Shown piece by piece: positions 8,024 through 17,503 of a stretch of DNA of 64,000 bases (its first letter is position 1; the number at the start of each line of letters is the position of its first letter). Origin of the DNA: Massilia aquatica. Its GTDB lineage: Bacteria > Pseudomonadota > Gammaproteobacteria > Burkholderiales > Burkholderiaceae_D. The position numbers and the translations under genes are program-made. Location of the stretch: NCBI RefSeq assembly GCF_011682045.1, contig NZ_VVIW01000009.1, forward strand, positions 158,090 through 222,089, given 5' to 3'. The notes under the pieces are model-generated. The model did not search any database, was not told the origin of the DNA, and saw only the letters and a program-made list of their open reading frames with translations.

Positions 8024-9928
8024 TCAGGCTCCCAGCGCGATGGCGACGCGGTAAGTGATGAACGAGGCGGCATACGCCAGCGCAAACATGTAGCCGGCCA
8101 TGATGAAGGCGTAACGCGCACTGCCCGTTTCGCGCCGCACCACCGACAGGGTGGCGATGCACTGCGGAGCAAACACGTACCAGGCCAGCAAGGACAGCGC
8201 GGTCGGCATCGACCACGATTGCGAAATGAGCGGAGCGAGCGTGGTGGCCAGTTCGTCGCCTGTCTGCGACAGCGCATACACGGTGCCGAGCGCGCCCACC
8301 GCCACTTCGCGCGCGGCCATGCCCGGCACCAGCGCGATGCAGATCTGCCAGCCGAAGCCGATCGGCTCGAACACCACGGCCAGCGCGCGGCCCAGCATGC
8401 CGGCGATGCTGTAATAGATCGGCGGATGCGTCGCGCCTTCGGGCGCGCCCGGGAAACTCGACAGGAACCACAGCAGCACCATCAGCGCCAGGATCACGGT
8501 ACCGACCCGCACCAGGAAGATCTTGGCGCGCTCCCACAGGCCCATGGCCAGGTTGCGCAGGTGCGGCCAGTGGTAGCTCGGCAGTTCCAGCATCAGCGGC
8601 TGGTGGCTGTTGGCGCCCATGAAGCGCTTGATCACCCAGGCCACCGCCATGGCGCTGAAAATACCGGCGAAGTACAGGATGAACAGCACCAGGCCCTGCA
8701 GGTTGATCCAGCCGTCGGCCACGTCGCGGTTCGGGATAAAGGCGGCGATGATCAGCGCGTACACCGGCAGGCGCGCCGAGCACGTCATCAAAGGCGCGAT
8801 CATGATCGTCACCAGGCGGTCGCGCGGATTCTGGATGGTGCGCGCGGCCATCACGCCGGGAATGGCGCAGGCAAAGCTCGACAGCAGCGGAATGAAGGCG
8901 CGCCCCGACAGGCCGACCCCGCCCATGATGCGATCTAACAGGAAGGCGGCGCGCGGCAGGTAGCCGCAGTCTTCCAGCACCAGGATGAAGAAGAACAGAA
9001 TCAAAATCTGCGGCAGGAACACCAGCACGCTGCCGACGCCGCCGAGGATGCCTTCGACCAAGAGGCTGCGCAGCACGCCCTCGCCCATCATGCCGCCGAC
9101 CCAGGCGCCGATGGCTTCGACCCCGCCGCTGATCATTTCCATCGGCAGCGCAGCCCAGCTGAACACGGCCTGGAACACCAGGAACATGAGAGCGGCCAGG
9201 ATGACCGGGCCGGCGACCGGGTGCAGCACCACATCGTCGATTTTTTCGGACAGGTTGCCGGTGTCGTTGGCGAAGCTGACGGCCGCGTCGAGGATGCGGC
9301 GTACTTCGCGCTGGGTTTCTTCGACCGGCACGGCGTCGATGGCCGCCAGCGGCGCGGCCTTGACGGCGCCGCTGCCGCGCACAGGATCGGGCATCAGGTC
9401 GAGCGCCTTGAGCAGGGCGACTTCGCCGCCGCTCTGCACGGCCACCGTTTCGACCACGGGCATGCCCAGTTCCCGCGCCAGTCTGGCGCTGTCGATCTTG
9501 ATGCCGCGCTTGTTGGCCACGTCGACCATGTTCAGCGCCAGCACCATCGGCAGGCCGAGGCGCTTGACTTCGAGGACCAGGCGCAGGTTCAGGCGCAGGT
9601 TGGTGGCGTTGACCACGCAGACGATGGCGTCGGGCGCCTGTTCGCCGGAGCGCAGGCCGCCGACGACGTCGCGCGTGATCGCTTCGTCGGGCGTGGTGGC
9701 CGACAGGCTGTACGCGCCCGGCAGGTCCAGCACTTTATAGGCGCGCCCCATGGGCGAGGTAAAACTGCCTTCCTTGCGCTCGATGGTCACGCCGGCGTAG
9801 TTGGCGACCTTCTGGCGCGCCCCGGTGAGCCGGTTGAACAGGGCCGTCTTGCCGCAGTTCGGATTGCCCAACAGCGCGATCAGCGGCGTGCGCGTCACTG
9901 CCTGGACTTGTGGTTCTACAGCACCCAT
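8024..9928 (-). CDS. feoB: Ferrous iron transporter B (FeoB)
   Basis: 634-aa inner-membrane Fe(II) transporter. The N-terminal G domain is complete: G1 GNPNCGKT (21-28), G2 Thr48, G3 DLPG (68-71) and G4 NMVD (133-136). The membrane part follows with two gate-type repeats and segments such as LLSSFACAIPGVMAARTIQNPRDR and MTCSARLPVYAL, including the conserved cysteines. At 634 residues it is shorter than E. coli FeoB (773), typical of the compact form paired with a separate Cys-rich protein. It lies 39 nt downstream of feoA and one base upstream of the Cys-rich gene. Regulation by Fur is expected from the boxes upstream of feoA. Confidence 0.96.
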   Translation of the reverse strand: MGAVEPQVQAVTRTPLIALLGNPNCGKTALFNRLTGARQKVANYAGVTIERKEGSFTSPMGRAYKVLDLPGAYSLSATTPDEAITRDVVGGLRSGEQAPDAIVCVVNATNLRLNLRLVLEVKRLGLPMVLALNMVDVANKRGIKIDSARLARELGMPVVETVAVQSGGEVALLKALDLMPDPVRGSGAVKAAPLAAIDAVPVEETQREVRRILDAAVSFANDTGNLSEKIDDVVLHPVAGPVILAALMFLVFQAVFSWAALPMEMISGGVEAIGAWVGGMMGEGVLRSLLVEGILGGVGSVLVFLPQILILFFFILVLEDCGYLPRAAFLLDRIMGGVGLSGRAFIPLLSSFACAIPGVMAARTIQNPRDRLVTIMIAPLMTCSARLPVYALIIAAFIPNRDVADGWINLQGLVLFILYFAGIFSAMAVAWVIKRFMGANSHQPLMLELPSYHWPHLRNLAMGLWERAKIFLVRVGTVILALMVLLWFLSSFPGAPEGATHPPIYYSIAGMLGRALAVVFEPIGFGWQICIALVPGMAAREVAVGALGTVYALSQTGDELATTLAPLISQSWSMPTALSLLAWYVFAPQCIATLSVVRRETGSARYAFIMAGYMFALAYAASFITYRVAIALGA

Positions 9929-9967
9929 TTGTTCGTTTCCGTTGATTCCGTTGATTCTGTTGTTCGT

Positions 9968-10234
9968 TTATTCGGGCTTGACCGACACCAGCGAGGCTTC
10001 GAAGCGGCGCAGCGCAAAGGTGGAGTCGCCCACCTTGACCGCAACCGGATCGCCGCCCGGCAGGCGCTTGAGCATGCGGATGCGCTCGCCCGGCACGAAG
10101 CCGAGCTCCATCAGGCGGCGCGCGACATCGACGCCGGCGCCCGCCTCGGCCGCGCAGGGCGCGATATGGATCACGGTGCCGCTCTGGCCGGGGACGAGGG
10201 CGTCGAGCGTGATCAGGGTAGGGGCAAGAGTCAT
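9968..10234 (-). CDS. feoA: Ferrous iron transport protein A (FeoA)
   Basis: 88-aa cytoplasmic SH3-like protein. The FeoA pattern is visible: ARRLMELGFVPGERIRMLKRLPGGDPVAVKVGDSTFALRR, that is the MELG-F-PG turn followed by the D-P-V core and the A-LRR strand. FeoA binds FeoB and is needed for Fe(II) uptake. It is the first gene of the feoA-feoB-Cys-rich unit, transcribed away from bfd-tonB. The 226-bp gap to bfd holds the Fur boxes. Confidence 0.94.
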   Translation of the reverse strand: MTLAPTLITLDALVPGQSGTVIHIAPCAAEAGAGVDVARRLMELGFVPGERIRMLKRLPGGDPVAVKVGDSTFALRRFEASLVSVKPE

Positions 10235-10302
10235 ATTGTCAGTTCACTAAGATAAGTGGAGTTCGCACACCATTGGTGTTGGATACTAGCATCATAATCG
10301 TA

Positions 10303-10321
10303 AATGCGAACGATTTCTATT
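10303..10321. promoter_or_regulatory. Weak Fur-box candidate near feoA
   Basis: Read on the minus strand, TAGAAATCGTTCGCATTTA partly follows the 7-1-7 Fur pattern TGATAAT-N-ATTATCA. It lies about 70 bp upstream of feoA, a better distance for feoA control than the strong box at 10392. The match is imperfect and I give it only modest weight. Confidence 0.35.
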
Positions 10322-10391
10322 TGGAGTTAGCCCTTTTTTGGGTAAACCGCTTGCATTCGATCCGGAGTTACGACAGAATACAAATCTTAAT

Positions 10392-10410
10392 GATAATGAT
10401 TCTCATTATG
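10392..10410. promoter_or_regulatory. Fur box between feoA and bfd
   Basis: GATAATGATTCTCATTATG matches the classical 19-bp Fur consensus GATAATGATAATCATTATC at 16 of 19 positions. It lies 51 bp upstream of the bfd ATG and 158 bp upstream of feoA, in the divergent intergenic region. Iron-replete repression of bfd (and tonB behind it), perhaps also of feo, is the expected role. Confidence 0.85.
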
Positions 10411-10460
10411 GTGAAAGCGTCAAGTTTGACCGCTGACCCTGATTAAAGGAAGGTGCTTCG

Positions 10461-10676
10461 ATGATCGTCTGTGTTTGCAATAACATTTCCGACCGCGAAA
10501 TTCGTCAGGCGGTCGATCTCGGCTTGTCGTCGATGGCCGAGCTGCGCCGCGACCTCGGCGTGGGCACCTGCTGCGGCAAATGCGCCAGCTGCGCCAGGCA
10601 AGTCCTGAACGATCACCTTGAGAGCAAAACCATCCACGCCACCGAGTTGTCCTTCCGCTCGGCGCAAACCGCCTGA
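10461..10676 (+). CDS. bfd: Bacterioferritin-associated ferredoxin (Bfd)
   Basis: 71-aa BFD-type [2Fe-2S] ferredoxin. The ligand pattern Cys4, Cys6, Cys38 and Cys41 is present in MIVCVCNN and TCCGKCASC; Cys37 and Cys44 are extra cysteines. Bfd docks on bacterioferritin at the haem and passes electrons so that stored Fe(III) is released as Fe(II). GGAAGG lies about 8 nt before the ATG. The gene has the strong Fur box 51 bp upstream, is 8 nt upstream of tonB, and bfr follows about 800 bp further, so iron release, iron storage and TonB energy supply are grouped together. Confidence 0.92.
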   Translation: MIVCVCNNISDREIRQAVDLGLSSMAELRRDLGVGTCCGKCASCARQVLNDHLESKTIHATELSFRSAQTA

Positions 10677-10684
10677 GTGCCACT

Positions 10685-11386
10685 ATGAGTGCAATGACCT
10701 TTTCCACCGAACCCGGCATGGGCGATCCCACTGCCGTGGTGGCGAAGCTGCGCGCCAAGTTCGGCCCTGTCGCGGTGGTGATCGCCATCCACGCCGCCCT
10801 GTTCTACCTGATTTCGAGCGGCCTGCTGCACCGCATGGCCGAAGTGGCGCTGCCGCAGGCGGTCATGGTCAGCTTCGTGGCCCCGCCGCCGCCGCCCAAA
10901 CCGGCCGCCCCGGCTGCGCCGAAAGTCGTTTCCGTGGCCACCGTGCGCCCGCCGCCGCGGGTGGTGGTGCCGGTCACCCCGATCGTGCAAGCGCCGGTCG
11001 AAAACACCATTACCGCCTCGCCGCCGGCGGCGCAGGTCGCCAGCGAAGCGCCGCCCGCCCCGGTGGTGGTGGCCGCGCCGCCGGCGCCGCCGTCGCCCGG
11101 ACCGAAAACCATTAGCTCGGGCGTGGAATACATCCAGGCGCCGCAGCCGGTGTACCCGACCATGTCCAAGCGCATGGGCGAACAGGGCAAGGTCGTGCTG
11201 CTGATCCTGGTGAACGAAAAAGGCATGCCCGACCAGGTCAAGGTGCAGTCCTCGTCCGGTTCCTCGCGCCTCGATGAAGCCGGGCGCCAGGCCGCCATGC
11301 GGGCGGTATTCAAGCCGCACGTGGAAGATGGCCATGCGGTGTCGGTGTATGTGATCGTGCCACTGACCTTCCAGCTCGCCAGCTGA
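10685..11386 (+). CDS. tonB: Energy transducer TonB
   Basis: 233-aa TonB family protein. A single N-terminal membrane anchor (about residues 27-47, VAVVIAIHAALFYLISSGLL) is preceded by a short cytoplasmic part. A proline/alanine/valine-rich periplasmic linker (about 60-145) follows, then the C-terminal TonB domain with the YP start (QPVYPTMSKRMGEQGKVVLLILV) and the RAVFKPHVEDGHAV segment. It transmits proton-motive force from ExbB/ExbD (not in this window) to outer-membrane receptors such as the one at 17504-19426. It starts 8 nt after bfd and ends just before a strong terminator, so bfd-tonB is a two-gene unit under the Fur box. Confidence 0.9.
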   Translation: MSAMTFSTEPGMGDPTAVVAKLRAKFGPVAVVIAIHAALFYLISSGLLHRMAEVALPQAVMVSFVAPPPPPKPAAPAAPKVVSVATVRPPPRVVVPVTPIVQAPVENTITASPPAAQVASEAPPAPVVVAAPPAPPSPGPKTISSGVEYIQAPQPVYPTMSKRMGEQGKVVLLILVNEKGMPDQVKVQSSSGSSRLDEAGRQAAMRAVFKPHVEDGHAVSVYVIVPLTFQLAS

Positions 11387-11407
11387 TCGGTTTGTGAGCA
11401 ACAAAAC

Positions 11408-11429
11408 GGCCCCTGCGAGGGGCCTTTTT
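11408..11429 (+). terminator. Intrinsic terminator after bfd-tonB
   Basis: Perfect 6-bp stem GGCCCC/GGGGCC with a TGCGA loop, followed directly by TTTTT. It is 21 nt past the tonB stop and separates bfd-tonB from bfr. Confidence 0.85.
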
Positions 11430-11492
11430 GCCGTGCGTGCCGGTTTTTTTTGGTATCATGGAGGAACTCTCCATCACTAAAGAAAGCCTCCC

Positions 11493-11969
11493 ATGAAGGG
11501 CGACAAGAATGTCATCCGGCTGCTCAATGCGCAGCTGACCAACGAACTGTCCGCAATCAACCAGTATTTTCTGCATGCGCGCATGTACCGTCACTGGGGC
11601 CTGGAGAAGCTGGCCAAGAAAGAATACGAAGAATCGATCGGCGAGATGAAGCACGCCGACAAGCTGATCGACCGCATCCTGATGCTCGACGGCTTGCCGA
11701 ACCTGCAAGCGCTGCACAAGCTGCTGATCGGCGAATCGACGCAAGAAATGATCGAATGCGACCTGAAACTGGAGCAAGCCGCGCATGCGACCGTCAAGGA
11801 AGGCATCGCCGCCGCCGAGCTGGCGGCCGACTACGTGACGCGCGACCTGTTCCTGATGATCCTGGAAGACACCGAGGAACACATCGACTGGCTGGAAACG
11901 CAGCTCGACCTGATCGTCAAGGTCGGCATCCAGAACTACCTGCAGAGCCAGATGGGCGAGCACGCTTAA
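11493..11969 (+). CDS. bfr: Bacterioferritin
   Basis: 158-aa haem-containing ferritin, the standard length. Met52, the axial haem ligand, is present in GEMKHADKL. Ferroxidase-centre residues Glu18, Glu51, His54, Glu94 and His130 are in the E. coli positions. Position 127, Glu in E. coli, is Thr here (EDTEEHIDW), with Glu128 and Glu129 beside it. The protein assembles into a 24-subunit shell that oxidises and stores iron; Bfd from 10461 is its reductase partner. It is separated from tonB by a terminator, so it has its own promoter. A long imperfect palindrome follows the stop codon. Confidence 0.95.
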   Translation: MKGDKNVIRLLNAQLTNELSAINQYFLHARMYRHWGLEKLAKKEYEESIGEMKHADKLIDRILMLDGLPNLQALHKLLIGESTQEMIECDLKLEQAAHATVKEGIAAAELAADYVTRDLFLMILEDTEEHIDWLETQLDLIVKVGIQNYLQSQMGEHA

Positions 11970-11975
11970 TTGCAA

Positions 11976-12064
11976 CGTCGCCCCCGCGAAGGCGGGGGTC
12001 CATAGCACCTTTGCTCAACGGTGCTATGGATCCCCGCCGAGGGCCGCCTTGGCGCGGGGACGAC
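11976..12064. repeat. REP-like compound palindrome between bfr and the sugar kinase
   Basis: The outer arms carry GTCG-CCCCCGCG and CGCGGGGACGAC; the inner arms CCATAGCACC (12000-12009) and GGTGCTATGG (12020-12029) are a perfect 10-bp inverted repeat around TTTGCTCAAC. It fills the whole space between two convergent genes. The G/C core with GAAGGCGGG resembles the palindromes at 16980 and 59949, so it is probably one member of a dispersed family. It may also end transcription from both sides. Confidence 0.7.
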
Positions 12065-12092
12065 GGTTTCCCATGTAGCGCTTGGAACTGCC

Positions 12093-13019
12093 TCACCTAC
12101 TCCGCCAGCGCGCCACCCAGTTGTCGTAAAACCCCAGGCTCCTCGGAATCGCCCCCGGAATCGCGCACACCGCGCCGGCGAATTCATTGGCGCGCGCCAG
12201 GGTCGTCTCCAGCGCCCAGCCGCGCACGCGCCCGAGCAAAAAGATCGCCGAAAACGCGTCCCCGGCCCCCACCGCATCGATCACGAACGGCGGCGGCGGA
12301 TTGTCGCGATGGACGATCACCTCCCCATCGGCCCCGAAGTACACCGAACCGCGATGGCCCAGGGTCACGATCAGCGCTTCCAGTCCGAAGATCTGCACCA
12401 GCACCGCGCACGCCGCGCGCACCTCGTCGCCATCGAGCGGCGGCTCGGACGGATGGATATCCACATACCACGCGAACAGCGACTCCAACTCTTCCTCGTT
12501 GACCTTGACGATATCGGCCGCGTGCAGCGAGTGGAACACGCAGCGCTCGTCGAACTGGCCTTCGCGCAGGTTCAAGTCGAGGTAGCGCGTGGCGTCGCTG
12601 GCATCTAACAGCGCATACAGCGTGTCGCGCGAGCGCGGGCAGCGCTGCGCCAGGGTGCCGAAATAAATCGCCGACGCCTGCACCGATTCCAGCGCCCCCA
12701 GGGCTTGCTCGGGGTTGATGTAGTCGTAGGCCTGGCCCGGCAAGATCACGAAGCGGTGGCCGCGCACATTGCGCTCGACCACCACGCGCCCGGTTTCTTC
12801 GATCGGATCGAACTGCAGGCCGGCGTCGGACATGGCGAAGCGTTCGAATTCGGCGCGCACGATGGCGCCGTTGCGGTCGTCGCCGATGCGGGTGATCGCC
12901 AGTTGCGGCGCCATGAACGCGGCCAGGTGGCGCGCCACGTTGAACGGCGCGCCACCCACCACCTGCTCGCCCAGGAAATCGTCGACCAGCGCTTCGCCAT
13001 ACACGACCGTGGTGGTCAT
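12093..13019 (-). CDS. PfkB-family carbohydrate kinase (fructokinase-like)
   Basis: 308-aa ribokinase-fold kinase. The N-terminal half contains GGAPFNVARHLA, the sugar-binding PfkB region. The C-terminal PfkB signature DAVGAGDAFSA supplies the anion hole and catalytic Asp. It phosphorylates a sugar with ATP in the cytosol; GGAPFNVA is common in fructokinases, but the exact sugar is uncertain. I chose ATG 13019, where the LacI stop and this start share a base (TGATG), indicating translational coupling. The longer frame start at 13139 would be inside lacI. Together with the LacI gene it forms a small sugar-sensing and phosphorylation unit. Confidence 0.88.
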   Translation of the reverse strand: MTTTVVYGEALVDDFLGEQVVGGAPFNVARHLAAFMAPQLAITRIGDDRNGAIVRAEFERFAMSDAGLQFDPIEETGRVVVERNVRGHRFVILPGQAYDYINPEQALGALESVQASAIYFGTLAQRCPRSRDTLYALLDASDATRYLDLNLREGQFDERCVFHSLHAADIVKVNEEELESLFAWYVDIHPSEPPLDGDEVRAACAVLVQIFGLEALIVTLGHRGSVYFGADGEVIVHRDNPPPPFVIDAVGAGDAFSAIFLLGRVRGWALETTLARANEFAGAVCAIPGAIPRSLGFYDNWVARWRSR

Positions 13020-14044
13020 CAGCGCAGCACCAGTTCGGCGGGCAGTTGCAGCGATTCGGCCGGACGGCCCTCGATCAGCGCCATCAGCGATGCCACCAGC
13101 GCCTCGCCGGCCGCGCGCACCGGCTGGCGGATGGTGCACAGCGGCGGGTGAAAATAGCTGGCCAGCGCGATATCGTCGTAGCCGACCACCGCCACGTCGC
13201 GCGGCACCTCGCGGCCGAGCGTGCGCAAGGTGTTAATCGCGGTCATGGCCAGCAGGTCGCTGCAGGCGAACAGGCCGTCGTAGACCACGCCGCGGCGCGC
13301 CAGCTGGCGCACCGCGTGCGCGCCATCCTGCGCCAGGAACGAGGCCGGCACGCACAGCTGCGGATCGGGCGCCAGTCCCTGCGCGGCCAACGCCTGGCAG
13401 TAGCCGCGATAGCGCTGCGCCACCTCGGCCTGGGTAATGTCGCCGATGAAGGCGATGCGGCGCCGCCCGGCCGCGAGAAGGTGGCCGGTGGCCAGCATGC
13501 CGCCGCTGGCGTTGTCGCCGCCGACGCTCACGTAGCGCTGCTGCGGCGCCTGCGCGCCCCACACCACCATCGGCACCTGGCGCGCCGCCAGCGTGTTGAG
13601 CTGTTCGTGGCGGCGCCACTGGCCGATCAGGATGATGCCGGCCACGCGCCCGGTGTCGAACGGCGTGGCGGCGGCGTCCAGCTGCTCGGCGTCGACGCGC
13701 GAGAGCAGCAGGTCGAAGCCGCGCGCGTTGAGCGCATCGGCCAGGCTGCCCAGCAGGCTGAGAAAAAACGGATCGGACAGCTCCTGGCGCACGCCAGCGT
13801 CGTACGGCACCACCACGCCCACCGTGCGGTTCTGCTTGAGGCGCAGGTTTTGCGCGCCGATGTTGATTGTGTAGTTGAGCGAGCTGGCCAGCGCCAGGAT
13901 GCGCGTGCGGGTGTCTTCGCTGACCAGGGTGCTGCGGTTGAGCGCGCGCGACACGGTGGCCTTCGACACCCCGGCCAGGCGCGCGATGTCGGCCATCTGC
14001 AAGCGTTTTCGCAGGGCGGCGCCGTGCGTGGGAATCGCGTCCAT
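13019..14044 (-). CDS. LacI-family transcriptional regulator
   Basis: 341-aa regulator. The helix-turn-helix is at about residues 17-36 (MADIARLAGVSKATVSRALN), and the hinge helix is in the region SLNYTINIGAQNLR. The remainder is a periplasmic-binding-protein-like sensor domain (RTVGVVVPYDAG, DDIALASYFHPPLCTIRQP). It likely represses genes for sugar use and responds to the sugar or its phosphate, the nearest target being its own operon with the PfkB kinase. It begins 8 nt after the upstream GST stop and overlaps the kinase start by one base. Confidence 0.9.
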   Translation of the reverse strand: MDAIPTHGAALRKRLQMADIARLAGVSKATVSRALNRSTLVSEDTRTRILALASSLNYTINIGAQNLRLKQNRTVGVVVPYDAGVRQELSDPFFLSLLGSLADALNARGFDLLLSRVDAEQLDAAATPFDTGRVAGIILIGQWRRHEQLNTLAARQVPMVVWGAQAPQQRYVSVGGDNASGGMLATGHLLAAGRRRIAFIGDITQAEVAQRYRGYCQALAAQGLAPDPQLCVPASFLAQDGAHAVRQLARRGVVYDGLFACSDLLAMTAINTLRTLGREVPRDVAVVGYDDIALASYFHPPLCTIRQPVRAAGEALVASLMALIEGRPAESLQLPAELVLR

Positions 14045-14052
14045 CGCCCCGC

Positions 14053-14661
14053 TTAAAAGGGAACGGTGTCTTTGAACGATTGGCGCTCGGAGAGCTTGTC
14101 GAACAGCTTGGCCAGGTTGGGGTAGTCGCCGCGCCAGTCGATCTCGGGAAAGCGGAAGGCGATCCAGCCGAGCGCGCAGCCGACCGCGACATCGGCCAGG
14201 GTGTAATGGTTGCCCTTGCAGAAAGGCGACTCGCCCAGGTTGGCCGACAGCACGGCCAGGCCCGCGTGGACCTTGCCCATCTGGCGTTCGATCCAGGCGG
14301 CGCTCTGCTGCTCTTCCGGACGCAGGGTTTTTTCAAGGCGCACCAGCACGGCGGCATCGAGCACGCCATCGGCCAGCGCTTCCCAGACCTTGATGTCGGA
14401 GCGGTCGCGCCCGTTCGGCGGGAGCAGCTTGCAGACCGGTGTGAGGGTGTCGATGTACTCGACAATGACGCGCGAATCGTACATCGAGCTGCCGTCTTCC
14501 ATGATCAGGCACGGCACCTTGCCCAGCGGATTGGACAGATGAATCTTGGTTTCGGCGGTCCAGACGTTCTCGAGCTCAAGATCATAGTCGAGCTTTTTCT
14601 CGGCCATGACGACACGAACCTTGCGGACAAACGGACTGGCGGTGGAACCGATGAGTTTCAT
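14053..14661 (-). CDS. Glutathione S-transferase family protein
   Basis: 202-aa GST. The N-terminal thioredoxin fold starts MKLIGSTASPFVRKVRVV, where Ser in SPFVRK is a typical activating residue, then GKVPCLI with cis-Pro and the DSRVIVEYI Glu/Asp-Ser type glutathione-contact. The C-terminal helical domain has the YTLADVAVGCAL N-capping box with its Asp. It resembles the YibF-like branch of GSTs. It lies 8 nt upstream of the LacI gene on the same strand, but a functional link to the sugar genes is not evident. Confidence 0.88.
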   Translation of the reverse strand: MKLIGSTASPFVRKVRVVMAEKKLDYDLELENVWTAETKIHLSNPLGKVPCLIMEDGSSMYDSRVIVEYIDTLTPVCKLLPPNGRDRSDIKVWEALADGVLDAAVLVRLEKTLRPEEQQSAAWIERQMGKVHAGLAVLSANLGESPFCKGNHYTLADVAVGCALGWIAFRFPEIDWRGDYPNLAKLFDKLSERQSFKDTVPF

Positions 14662-14779
14662 AGATGCTTAGGGTGAACGATTGGCTCACAGTATAGCATC
14701 GCGCCCGCCCTCCGATGGGCTCGAAACCGGCCGCTTGCGCATGCCAGCAACACCGGCTTGACAAGGCGGCCGGTGGTAA

Positions 14780-16228
<1,449 letters not shown>

Positions 16229-16251
16229 GCCGTTCTTTAGCGCTGTGTTGC

Positions 16252-16275
16252 AAAACGGGCCTGCGGGCCCGTTTT
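16252..16275 (+). terminator. Intrinsic terminator after purB
   Basis: AAAACGGGCC and GGCCCGTTTT form a 10-bp stem with a TGCG loop, 23 nt past the purB stop. The symmetric A and T tracts would allow termination in both directions. Confidence 0.85.
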
Positions 16276-16369
16276 ACATTCGCTTACGACTGATACGGGA
16301 TTCGGTCTAGCTGCCGGAGGTTCCCTACGTTAATCTTTTACTCAAGATCAAACGAACAGGAGCACTATC

Positions 16370-16969
16370 ATGGAACAGGTCAACAACACTCTCTCGCGTA
16401 TTCACCCATTGATGGCGGCGGCGGCGGTTTCGGTCATCGCTGTCAGCGTGGCGGGCACGGCGGCGATCACCGGCCTGCTTCCAAACTCCAAGGCCGACAC
16501 CGCTGTAGCAGCGGCGCCGCAGGCACTGGTGGCACCGCAGGCGCTGGCGGCCCCGGCCCTCGTAGCCCCAACCGCGCCGGTGCTGGTGGCGCAAGCGGCA
16601 CCAACCGCGCAGCAACTGGCTGACGCACAGATGCTGGTAGCCAAATATTCGCCACCAGTCGCTCAGCCGGCCCCGGAACCGGAGCGTGTGTACCAGCAAC
16701 CAGCCGTAAAGAAAGTCGTGCACCGTGCGCCGCAGCACACCCGCGTTGCCCAGCGCCAGGAGTCAAACTACCGCGCGCAGCCAGCCTATCGCACGGAGCC
16801 GGTGCAGCAAGCGAGCGGCCCTAACTACGTGGGCATCGGTACCGGCGCCGTCATTGGCGGCCTGATCGGTAATCAGATCGGCGGCGGCAAGGGCAAGAAA
16901 ATTGCCACGGTGGCTGGCGTGATCGGTGGCGGCTTCCTCGGCAACGAAATCGCCAACCGCAACAAGTAA
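16370..16969 (+). CDS. Glycine-zipper 2TM-domain envelope protein
   Basis: 199-aa protein. An N-terminal hydrophobic anchor (about 14-36, LMAAAAVSVIAVSVAGTAAITGLL) is followed by an Ala/Val/Pro-rich linker (about 45-110) and a Gln/Arg-rich stretch. The C-terminal domain (about 150-199) is a glycine zipper: GIGTGAVIGGLIGNQIGGGKGKK then AGVIGGGFLGNEIANR, as in SlyB and Rickettsia 17-kDa-type proteins. Such proteins sit in the envelope and are often stress-induced; the function is not precisely known. AGGAG precedes the ATG. It is a single gene between the purB terminator and a REP-like palindrome. Confidence 0.85.
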   Translation: MEQVNNTLSRIHPLMAAAAVSVIAVSVAGTAAITGLLPNSKADTAVAAAPQALVAPQALAAPALVAPTAPVLVAQAAPTAQQLADAQMLVAKYSPPVAQPAPEPERVYQQPAVKKVVHRAPQHTRVAQRQESNYRAQPAYRTEPVQQASGPNYVGIGTGAVIGGLIGNQIGGGKGKKIATVAGVIGGGFLGNEIANRNK

Positions 16970-16979
16970 ACGACGATTC

Positions 16980-17004
16980 GTCGTTCCCGCCTTCGCGGGA
17001 AAGA
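16980..17004. repeat. REP-like palindrome
   Basis: GTCGTTCCCGC, loop CTTC, GCGGGAAAGAC: a 7-bp perfect core TTCCCGC/GCGGGAA extended by GTC/GAC. It lies 10 nt after the glycine-zipper gene and could act as its terminator or mRNA end. The same core recurs at 59949-59966. Confidence 0.7.
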
Positions 17005-17056
17005 CGGATCATCATGAAGCGTTACTTCTTATTGTTCCGGCTTTACGAATTTCCCA

Positions 17057-17479
17057 TTATTCAATATGCACATCCTCGCCAACTATCCGGTTAAGTAATT
17101 TCCGCAGCATATTCTTCGCCGCGCTGTTGGCCCTGGCGCCGTAGCGCTGATGCAGCAGCAGCAATGCGTGCCACGCCGACAGAAATGCCGCATCGTGCGC
17201 TAAAACTTGCTTCGACTCAGCCCAGCGCGCCTCGCAATCGGCAATTTTCTGCTCCACCACATGGCCGTCGCGCCAACAAGCGCCGCACAACACGCGCTGG
17301 ACGCCGATATGCGCCTTCTTGACCTCATAGACGATCTTCTGCTCGGCGGCGCTGAACAGCGCATCCTTGCTACAGTAGCGGCAACGGTAGGCCTTGTCGC
17401 TATAGTGCGTACGGAACGACGCCGCCACCGCCGCCTGGCTTTGTTCCGACCACTGGCGCGGATCGGCCGGCCGTGGCAA
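17057..17479 (-). CDS. Zinc-ribbon domain protein
   Basis: 140-aa protein. Two Cys pairs, Cys33/Cys36 (YRCRYCSKDALFSAAEQK) and Cys65/Cys68 (VLCGACW), form a predicted zinc ribbon of the type often annotated as probable zinc-ribbon (zf-trcl-like) with the conserved ALFSAAEQ-YEVKKAHI helix. The C-terminal half is helical. Function unknown. The only start available is the TTG at 17479, because the frame upstream is closed by the stop codon of the TonB-dependent receptor: the two genes share one reading frame and are separated by 24 nt. This suggests coupled translation or reinitiation. Confidence 0.72.
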   Translation of the reverse strand: MPRPADPRQWSEQSQAAVAASFRTHYSDKAYRCRYCSKDALFSAAEQKIVYEVKKAHIGVQRVLCGACWRDGHVVEQKIADCEARWAESKQVLAHDAAFLSAWHALLLLHQRYGARANSAAKNMLRKLLNRIVGEDVHIE

Positions 17480-17503
17480 GCGGGGGCGGCGCTTTTTTCT
17501 TCT

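Noticed and set aside
13019..14661. Idea that the GST, LacI and PfkB genes form a dedicated sugar-conjugate pathway
   Set aside because: The short gaps make co-transcription likely, but nothing in the GST links it to sugars, and three unrelated GSTs occur in the window; treated as chance neighbourhood.
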